Below are positions 30,638 to 35,934 of a DNA stretch of 35,934 nt, piece after piece (positions within the stretch are counted from its first letter, which is position 1; each line of letters opens with the position of its first letter). The position numbers and the translations under genes are program-made. Location of the stretch: positions 1 to 35,934 of the forward strand of contig CABURG010000002.1 of the NCBI GenBank assembly GCA_902493835.1. The letters run 5' to 3'. The notes beneath the pieces are model-generated. The model was given only the letters and a program-made list of their open reading frames with translations, did not search any database and had not been told where the DNA came from. Origin of the DNA: an uncultured Collinsella sp. Lineage in GTDB: Bacteria; Actinomycetota; Coriobacteriia; Coriobacteriales; Coriobacteriaceae.

Positions 30638-31657
30638 CTACTCAGCCGTTAAAGTGATGTTTTCCCGGTGCGCACGGATGACGTCCCAGCTAAAGCGCTC
30701 GACCAACTGCTCGGCAGAGCGCGGCGTGGTGTCCGGCGCGATGCCTGCTTGCCCGGCGAGCCAGCCCAGCAGTGCCTCGGGTGTGCCAAAGCGGGTACGG
30801 AGCTCGCCCAGGTCCAGATCGCGATCGCGTTTGGAAAGGCGGCGGCCGTCCGGCGACATGAGCAGCGGAATGTGCGCGTAGTGTGGCGTGGGAAGTCCCA
30901 ACAGGTGTTGCAGGTAGATTTGGCGGGGCGTGGAGCCCAGCAGGTCGCATCCGCGCACGACTTCGGTGACGCCCATGGCGGCGTCGTCGACCACCACGGC
31001 TAGCTGATAGGCAAAAACGCCGTCGCTGCGACGCACCAAAAAGTCGCCGCACTCGGTGGCGAGTGCCTCGCATTGAGCCCCGTACGTGCGGTCCACGAAT
31101 TCGATCACGTCGTCCGCGAGGTCATCTACGGTGGGCACGCGCAGGCGCGTGGCCGGAGCGCGCAGGGCACTGCGGCGGGCGATTTCTTCGGCAGAAAGGC
31201 CTCGGCACGCGCCGCGGTAGATGGGCGTGCCGTCGCTGGCATGCGGCGCGCTCGCGGCGTGGAGCTCGGCGCGCGTGCAAAAGCAGGGATAGGTGAGGTC
31301 GGCGTCTTGTAGCTGGTGCAAGGCGCTCTCGTACAGGTCAAGGCGATCGTGCTGGTAGTAGGGGCCTTCGTCCCACTCAAGCCCTAGCCAGGCCAGGTCG
31401 CCAATCAGTTGAGCGGCAAGTTCCGGGCGCTTGCAGCGATCGTCTAGGTCCTCGATGCGCAACACGATGCTGCCGCCTTGGCTGCGGGCCGAAAGCCATG
31501 CGCACAGGCAGCTGAACACGTTGCCCAGGTGCATGCGGCCCGAGGGCGACGGGGCGAAGCGGCCCACGACGGGCGCGAGGGCGGGGGCGAGCTTGCTGTT
31601 GGGCGCCGTCGATGTGGCCACAGCGGGCGTTGTTATGTTGCGTGCGTTGATATCCAT
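30638..31657 (-). CDS. gluQ: Glutamyl-Q tRNA(Asp) synthetase
   Basis: A 339-residue truncated glutamyl-tRNA synthetase paralogue that attaches glutamate to the queuosine base of tRNA-Asp. It has the class I motifs: the HIGH-equivalent GRFAPSPSGRMHLGN, RIEDLDDRC, and the KMSKS-equivalent RRLSKRDRD. The zinc-site cysteines are in YPCFCTRAE and YRGACRG. It lacks an anticodon-binding domain, as expected. About 30 residues before the Rossmann core are extra. The start at 31657 is the last ATG before the family sequence; the frame runs upstream through non-coding DNA. Confidence 0.88.
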   Translation of the reverse strand: MDINARNITTPAVATSTAPNSKLAPALAPVVGRFAPSPSGRMHLGNVFSCLCAWLSARSQGGSIVLRIEDLDDRCKRPELAAQLIGDLAWLGLEWDEGPYYQHDRLDLYESALHQLQDADLTYPCFCTRAELHAASAPHASDGTPIYRGACRGLSAEEIARRSALRAPATRLRVPTVDDLADDVIEFVDRTYGAQCEALATECGDFLVRRSDGVFAYQLAVVVDDAAMGVTEVVRGCDLLGSTPRQIYLQHLLGLPTPHYAHIPLLMSPDGRRLSKRDRDLDLGELRTRFGTPEALLGWLAGQAGIAPDTTPRSAEQLVERFSWDVIRAHRENITLTAE

Positions 31658-31795
31658 GCGGACGAGTATAGCGCGGGGCGCGGTGGGGGAGACGCTGCCG
31701 TGGCCTGCAAGTTGCCGAGGCCGCGCGTTGCGCGTGCCGGACCACCGGCTCGACAGCTCGATCGCCACCCGCCAGCCCAACCCCTCAAACGACAG

Positions 31796-31829
31796 AAACC
31801 CCGGCAGCTCTTCGCAACTGCCGGGGTTT
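31796..31829. repeat. Perfect 12-bp hairpin upstream of gluQ
   Basis: AAACCCCGGCAG pairs with CTGCCGGGGTTT around a ten-base loop. The T-tracts beside it are poor on both strands. It may be a terminator remnant or part of a small RNA. Confidence 0.55.
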
Positions 31830-32004
31830 CCGCGGAAAAGGGGGACATGATCCTCAAGCGAACGGCAAAGGGGCAAACCGTTTTCGCTCAACTGCTTTAT
31901 GCCCCTTGCTCGCGGACTCAATCAGTGCACGTCGCGGCAACACAAAGCCGCTACACCTGTGACGGAGCTATGAAGTGGTATCTATTGCCGGAGCGGGCTA
32001 TGCC

Positions 32005-32044
32005 AAGGAGTGTCCCAGATTGCCGGCAGATAAGGAACGTCCCC
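32005..32044 (-). repeat. 40-bp REP-like element, second copy
   Basis: On the minus strand GGGGACGTTC, 18 bases containing the palindromic core TGCCGGCA, then GGGACACTCCTT. The outer blocks and length match 12653-12692; the core is different but again palindromic. Confidence 0.6.
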
Positions 32045-32166
32045 ATGTGCCGGCCGCGGGCGTGACTTTCGTCCCGTTTGATACTCCGCTGGCCTAGATG
32101 TTCGTCATGTGCGCCCGTAAACGTGGGACAATGGCGTTGCTGGTATCACAGACAAAGGATGTGCCT

Positions 32167-34113
32167 ATGAACGCCCCCGTTGCCAAAACCTGTCGGCAGC
32201 GCCGCCTGTTTGCGCGATTTGCTTCCGTCTGCGCACTCGTCGCGCTTGCATTGCTGCTACTGCCCGCCGCCGCACACGCCGACGGTTATTCCATGACCCA
32301 AACCTACATCAGTGCCACGGTCGAGGCCGATGGCTCGCTGACCGTTGTCGAGGGACGCCAGTTTGATTTCGACGACGACATCAACGGCGTGTTTTGGGAG
32401 ATCAATGCGGGCACCAACCAGCAGGGCGGCACGGCGGACGTTGACGTGCTGAGTGTCGAGGAAGAGGACACCGCGTTTAACAAAGTCGATAGCGCGAACA
32501 AGGGCGATTCTGGCGTCTACACGGTCGAGCAGGCCGGTGACGGCGTAAGGATTAAGGTGTTCAGCCCCCACGAGAGCGGCGACAGCGCGATCTATTACGT
32601 GAGCTACACCATGACCGGTGCGGTCATGAACTGGGCCGATACTGCCGAGCTCTACTGGAAGTTTGTGGGCGACGGCTGGTCCGCGGACTCCGACGATGTC
32701 GAGATGGAAGTGTACTTCGCAAATGCCGCTGCCGGGACGGCGGCCGTCAAGGGCGATAACTTCCGCGCATGGGGCCACGGCCCGCTGACGGGCGATGTAT
32801 CGCTCGATGCGGACGAACCCATGGTCACCTATACCATTCCCTGCGTGCATCAGGGCGAATTCGCCGAGGCACGCATCGCCTTCCCTAGCGACTGGGTGCC
32901 GCAGCTTGCCGCTTCGGGCGAAGAGCGCATGTCAACGATCCTGAGCGAAGAGAAGGAATGGGCCGACGAAGCTAACGCCCGCCGTGAGCACGCGCGTGCG
33001 GTTGCCAGCGCGATTGCCGTGGCGTGTGTTGTCGTGGCGGTTGCCTATACCGGCGTGATCGTGATGCTCAAGCTGCGCAGGCCCAAGCCCAAGCCGCTCT
33101 TCCAGGACGAGTACTTCCGCGATGTACCCTCCGCTGATCATCCCGCGGTGCTTGCAACTCTTATGAGCTGGAACGACGTGCCCGATCAGGCATATATCGC
33201 CACGCTGATGAAGCTGACCGACGACCGCGTGATCAAGCTGGAAGAAGCGACCGAGACCAAGAAGAAGGGTCTGCTCCGTCGCGAAAAAGAGGAGCAGACG
33301 TATCGCATCACAGTGACCGACGAGGCCTGGAAGGCTGCCAAGAAGGACGGCATCGATCGCGATGTGCTCAAGGTCTTCTTCGCCGGCGTTAAGCCCGATA
33401 AGGACGGAGTCCGTTCGCGCACGTTTAGCGAGCTGGAGGAGTACGCTAGCGAGCGCACCACATCTGTTGGCGACAAGCTCGAGGACTATCAGAGCACAGT
33501 TAAGGGCAAGCTGGAAGCGCGCGAGCTTATTGCATCGGATGGCACTATCGCGATGGTGGCCGGCCTGGTTCTCGGCATCATCATCGTCTTTGGCATTCTG
33601 GGCTCTCTGTTCTATACCGACTTTGCGGACGCCAACGTCGGTGCCGCTATGATCTCGATCCCCGTCACGATCGTGGGCTTTGTCCTGAGCTGCACCTTCC
33701 GTCGTTACACGCCGGAGGGCGCCGAGGTGGCGGCTCGCTGCAAGGCGCTCAAGCATTGGCTCGAGGACTTTACGCGCCTGAAGGAGGCCATCCCCAGCGA
33801 TCTGATTCTGTGGAACAAGCTGCTGGTGATGGGCGTTGCCCTGGGCGTTTCGAAAGAAGTGCTGCGACAGCTGGCCGAGGCCGTGCCTGCGGACCTGCGC
33901 AACAGCGACGATTTCTACGACAACTATCCCTGCTACTGGTGGTATTACCATCACTACGGCAACGAGTCTCCGCTCGATTCGTTCAACGATGTGTATCACG
34001 AGACCATCCGCGAGCTGGCTTCGAGTTCCGATAGCTCGAGCGGCGGCAGCGGCGGCGGCTTTTCCGGTGGCGGCGGTGGCGGCGTCGGCGGAGGCGGCGG
34101 CGGAACGTTCTAG
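32167..34113 (+). CDS. DUF2207 family membrane protein
   Basis: A 648-residue secreted-and-anchored protein. A signal peptide (VCALVALALLLLPAAAHA, cleavage after about residue 38) is followed by an extracellular DUF2207 beta-rich domain (YSMTQTYISATVEADGSLTVVEGRQFDF ... VSYTMTGAVMNW ... LYWKFVGDGW). A membrane helix is near 282-303. A cytoplasmic winged-helix-like region follows (LATLMSWNDVPDQAYIATLMKLTDDRVIKLEE), then two more helices and a conserved YYHHYGNESPLDSF segment. The protein ends in a Gly-rich tail (GGSGGGFSGGGGGGVGGGG). Function is unknown for the family. AAAGGA precedes the ATG at 32167. A terminator follows. Confidence 0.88.
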   Translation: MNAPVAKTCRQRRLFARFASVCALVALALLLLPAAAHADGYSMTQTYISATVEADGSLTVVEGRQFDFDDDINGVFWEINAGTNQQGGTADVDVLSVEEEDTAFNKVDSANKGDSGVYTVEQAGDGVRIKVFSPHESGDSAIYYVSYTMTGAVMNWADTAELYWKFVGDGWSADSDDVEMEVYFANAAAGTAAVKGDNFRAWGHGPLTGDVSLDADEPMVTYTIPCVHQGEFAEARIAFPSDWVPQLAASGEERMSTILSEEKEWADEANARREHARAVASAIAVACVVVAVAYTGVIVMLKLRRPKPKPLFQDEYFRDVPSADHPAVLATLMSWNDVPDQAYIATLMKLTDDRVIKLEEATETKKKGLLRREKEEQTYRITVTDEAWKAAKKDGIDRDVLKVFFAGVKPDKDGVRSRTFSELEEYASERTTSVGDKLEDYQSTVKGKLEARELIASDGTIAMVAGLVLGIIIVFGILGSLFYTDFADANVGAAMISIPVTIVGFVLSCTFRRYTPEGAEVAARCKALKHWLEDFTRLKEAIPSDLILWNKLLVMGVALGVSKEVLRQLAEAVPADLRNSDDFYDNYPCYWWYYHHYGNESPLDSFNDVYHETIRELASSSDSSSGGSGGGFSGGGGGGVGGGGGGTF

Positions 34114-34127
34114 CGCGCTCTGATTTT

Positions 34128-34174
34128 TGGGATGGATCTTCTCCGGCGACTGCCGACGGATCCATCCCATTTTT
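34128..34174 (+). terminator. Intrinsic terminator after the DUF2207 gene
   Basis: TGGGATGGATC (34128-34138) pairs with GATCCATCCCA (34159-34169). An inner CGGC/GCCG stem and five Ts (34170-34174) complete it. Confidence 0.85.
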
Positions 34175-34187
34175 ATGCGCTACCTAC

Positions 34188-34226
34188 GAAGACTGTCCCC
34201 AACGACTAGTCACTGGGAACGTTCCT
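34188..34226 (-). repeat. REP-like element, degenerate third copy
   Basis: On the minus strand AGGAACGTTC, a core containing GACTAGTCGTT, then GGGACAGTCTTC. It is one base shorter than the other copies. GACTAGTCGTT is shared with the element at 12653-12692. A further CTAGTCA word at 34230-34237 extends the pairing. Confidence 0.55.
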
Positions 34227-34251
34227 AAATGACTAGGTATGGCTGCCGGGT

Positions 34252-34893
34252 TTAGGCTGTTAGGTCGAGTTCGTAGAGGAAGCTTTCGCGCGGCATGTCG
34301 TGACGGCGCTCTTCGCGGTTGGCACGGTGCGTGGCCGTGCGCTTAAAGCCGTGCAGCTCGTAGAACTTCCACGAGCAGTTGGAGTCGGTGTACAGGTGCG
34401 CCCTCGTCGCTCCAAGCGAGGATAGGTGCGAGACCGCGGCATCGAGCAGAACCGTGCCAACGCCCAGGCCATGGACATCGCGATCCACGGCAAGCAGCGT
34501 GACCTCGTTGTCGTGCGGCAACGGGCTGCTCTCGAGCAGGCGGTTGTTGGTTCGGATGGTTGCGCGCACAAACGAGAGATACTCGGCGCAGGCATCAGGC
34601 TCCAGCTCGCGCATCTGCGATAGCAGCGCGCGCTCGGTATCCATCCAATGTTCCTTGACGGCGGCGTCGGAGCTCTGTCCCGCACGCGCAAGCGCAATGC
34701 CGCGCGCCTGGCCGTCGATTACGGCAACTTGCGAAAACGTCGACGACGAAAGGCAATAGGCGAGGTCGCACGCGGCCTCAAGGCGGTTGTACTCATCGTT
34801 ATCCGAATTGTTATGCCAAAGCTGCTGCAGAATCAGCGCGATGGCGTCGAAGTCTTCGGTATCAAACGGTCGGTAGAGAACCCGCGAGACCAT
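34252..34893 (-). CDS. GNAT family N-acetyltransferase
   Basis: A 213-residue single GNAT domain. The beta4-alpha3 region reads EVTLLAVDRDVHGLGVGTVLLDAAVSHL, with the acetyl-CoA pyrophosphate loop in HGLGVG, followed by HLYTDSNCSWKFYELHGFKR (the FYELHGF motif). The N-terminal half (RPFDTEDFDAIALILQQLWHN) is typical of general amino-group acetyltransferases. The substrate is unknown. GAGGCACC precedes the ATG at 34893. It is divergent from purH, with 277 bases between. Confidence 0.85.
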   Translation of the reverse strand: MVSRVLYRPFDTEDFDAIALILQQLWHNNSDNDEYNRLEAACDLAYCLSSSTFSQVAVIDGQARGIALARAGQSSDAAVKEHWMDTERALLSQMRELEPDACAEYLSFVRATIRTNNRLLESSPLPHDNEVTLLAVDRDVHGLGVGTVLLDAAVSHLSSLGATRAHLYTDSNCSWKFYELHGFKRTATHRANREERRHDMPRESFLYELDLTA

Positions 34894-35170
34894 GGTGCCT
34901 CTTTCTTTTGCGGATGCATATCGAGCACAGTTCTACCACGCCATTGGCATCTAATTATGGTGCCCCTGTGTTCCATGAACTCACCGTGCCCGGTGCTGTG
35001 CCCATCCCCTCCGCGTGCAAATTTTTTCTGCACATGCGCCCGTTGCGGGGTGCATCGATGCGCTCGATGCGCTACATTAAATCAGTATTTTCAATGCCGC
35101 TGCGCGAGCGCTGCAGATCGACGTATCACCGACTCACAGAGCACGGCGGCGTACCAGACAGGAGGACTGC
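34894..35170. promoter_or_regulatory. Divergent intergenic region before purH
   Basis: It contains a small AT-rich hairpin (GTGCA ... TGCAC, 35016-35034), the repeated word ATGCGCTCGATGCGC near 35055-35074, and CATTAAAT near 35075. No confident promoter, ZTP riboswitch or purine riboswitch core is visible. CAGGAGGA at 35159-35166 is the purH ribosome site. Confidence 0.4.
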
Positions 35171-35934
35171 ATGGGATCTGATGTGAAGATCGCACGCGCG
35201 TTGATCTCGGTTACCGATAAGACGGGCGTCGTCGATTTCGCACGGACGCTGGTTGACGACTTTGGCGTCGAGATCATCTCTACGGGCGGCACGGCTCGTG
35301 CCATCGAGGACGCGGGCGTTCCCGTAACCCCCATCGAGGAGTTCACGGGCTATCCCGAGATGATGGACGGCCGCGTTAAGACCCTGCACCCCAAGGTTCA
35401 CGGCGCGCTGCTGGCCCGCCGCGATTCCGAGCAGCACATGCAGGAGGCCGCTGAGCACGGCATTAAGTTGATCGACCTGGTCGTCGTCAACCTGTACGAG
35501 TTCGAGAAGACCGTTGCCAACCCCGAGGTCACCTTCGCGGACGCTATCGAGCACATCGACATCGGTGGCCCCTCTATGCTGCGCTCTGCTGCCAAGAACG
35601 CCGCGAGCGTTACCGTCATCTCCGACCCGGCCGACTATGATGCCGTCCTGGCCGAGATGCACGAGACCGGTGGCTGCACCACGCTTTCCACCCGTCGTCG
35701 CCTGCAGGTGAAGGTCTACCAGACCACCGCCGCCTACGACACGGCTATCTCCCGTTGGCTTGCCGCCCAGGCAAGCGACGTGGCGGACACCTCTGCCAAG
35801 CTCGAGATCTCGCTGGAGAAGGTCGACGACCTGCGCTATGGCGAGAATCCTCAGCAGAAGGCTACGGTCTACCGCTTTGCCGAGGGCTGCGAGAACACCG
35901 CGAGCTCGCAGTTCCCGCTCGTGGGCTCCGAGCA
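35171..35934 (+). CDS. purH: Bifunctional AICAR formyltransferase / IMP cyclohydrolase (3' end outside window)
   Basis: The first 254 residues of PurH; the frame is open at the window end. The N-terminal IMP cyclohydrolase (MGS-like) domain is clear: RALISVTDKTGVVDFARTL, ISTGGTARAI, EMMDGRVKTLHPKVHGALLAR, DLVVVNLYEF and EHIDIGGPSMLRSAAKN. The start of the transformylase domain (DLRYGENPQQKATVYR) is also seen. It carries out the last two steps of IMP synthesis and recycles the AICAR made by HisF. A strong CAGGAGGA site precedes the ATG. Confidence 0.96.
   Translation, partial: MGSDVKIARALISVTDKTGVVDFARTLVDDFGVEIISTGGTARAIEDAGVPVTPIEEFTGYPEMMDGRVKTLHPKVHGALLARRDSEQHMQEAAEHGIKLIDLVVVNLYEFEKTVANPEVTFADAIEHIDIGGPSMLRSAAKNAASVTVISDPADYDAVLAEMHETGGCTTLSTRRRLQVKVYQTTAAYDTAISRWLAAQASDVADTSAKLEISLEKVDDLRYGENPQQKATVYRFAEGCENTASSQFPLVGSE

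Larger units (their letters stand above)
31658..32166. other. Gap between gluQ and the DUF2207 gene
   Basis: About 500 bases without a gene. It holds a perfect 12-bp hairpin (31796-31829) and a 40-bp REP-like element (32005-32044). No conserved protein frame is seen. Confidence 0.5.

Noticed and set aside
34894..35170. ZTP or purine riboswitch before purH
   Set aside because: The conserved cores of these riboswitches are not found; the gap has only a small AT-rich hairpin and a short word repeat.

Overview
The window is high-GC Actinomycetota DNA that reads like a gut Collinsella or a close relative (Coriobacteriia). The indications are a mannose-family PTS locus for Amadori sugars, short HisG with HisZ, DUF4342, DUF2207, GluQRS, Ppx, FtsB/DivIC-like and MazG genes, and many small palindromic intergenic repeats. 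The genus is inferred from gene content and style, not from a marker gene.

Layout. 1-4373: a catabolic locus for glycated amino acids (fructoselysine or glucoselysine type). It holds a 5'-truncated SIS-domain deglycase (frlB-like), the four proteins of a mannose-family PTS permease (EIIA, EIIB, EIIC, EIID) and a FrlC-like epimerase. Terminator-like hairpins separate the deglycase from the PTS block and the PTS block from the epimerase. 4543-12647: a nearly complete histidine operon in pathway style, hisZG (one fused gene)-hisD-hisC-hisB-hisH-hisA-hisF, then a palindromic spacer and hisI-hisE. The missing step, histidinol-phosphate phosphatase, is probably supplied by the convergent PHP-family gene at 12795-13706. 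14036-15988: a stand-alone LarC C-terminal domain protein, a YfcE-like phosphodiesterase and mazG. 16181-19449: eno, an FtsB/DivIC-like division protein and a Ppx/GppA phosphatase. 19450-19863: palindromes, a tRNA 3'-end fragment and tRNA-Leu(UAA).

19889-24044: a membrane-anchored helical-repeat protein, an orphan galactitol-type EIIB, a VOC protein, and a minus-strand unit of a DUF4342 protein, an OmpR-family regulator and a sensor kinase. 24377-28863 looks accessory. It carries a mutT-type Nudix gene convergent with a large PLD-nuclease/SF2-helicase/DUF3427 protein, then about 900 bases with a tandem pair of 40-bp hairpins, a C-terminal remnant of a DUF4143-type ATPase and a strong terminator. 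The base composition there is visibly less GC-rich than in the his operon.

28949-35934: a metallophosphoesterase, a DUF1778/GNAT toxin-antitoxin pair whose 21-bp palindromic operator lies in its promoter, gluQRS, a large DUF2207 membrane protein, a GNAT acetyltransferase, and the 5' part of purH running off the window.

The most notable unexplained structure is in the intergenic DNA. Two elements of exactly 69 bp share 17-bp terminal inverted repeats but have unrelated interiors that still self-pair. A second family of about 40 bp has conserved GGGGACGTTC and GGGACA ends around variable palindromic cores. Both resemble REP/MITE-type mobile palindromes and may be undescribed in this lineage.
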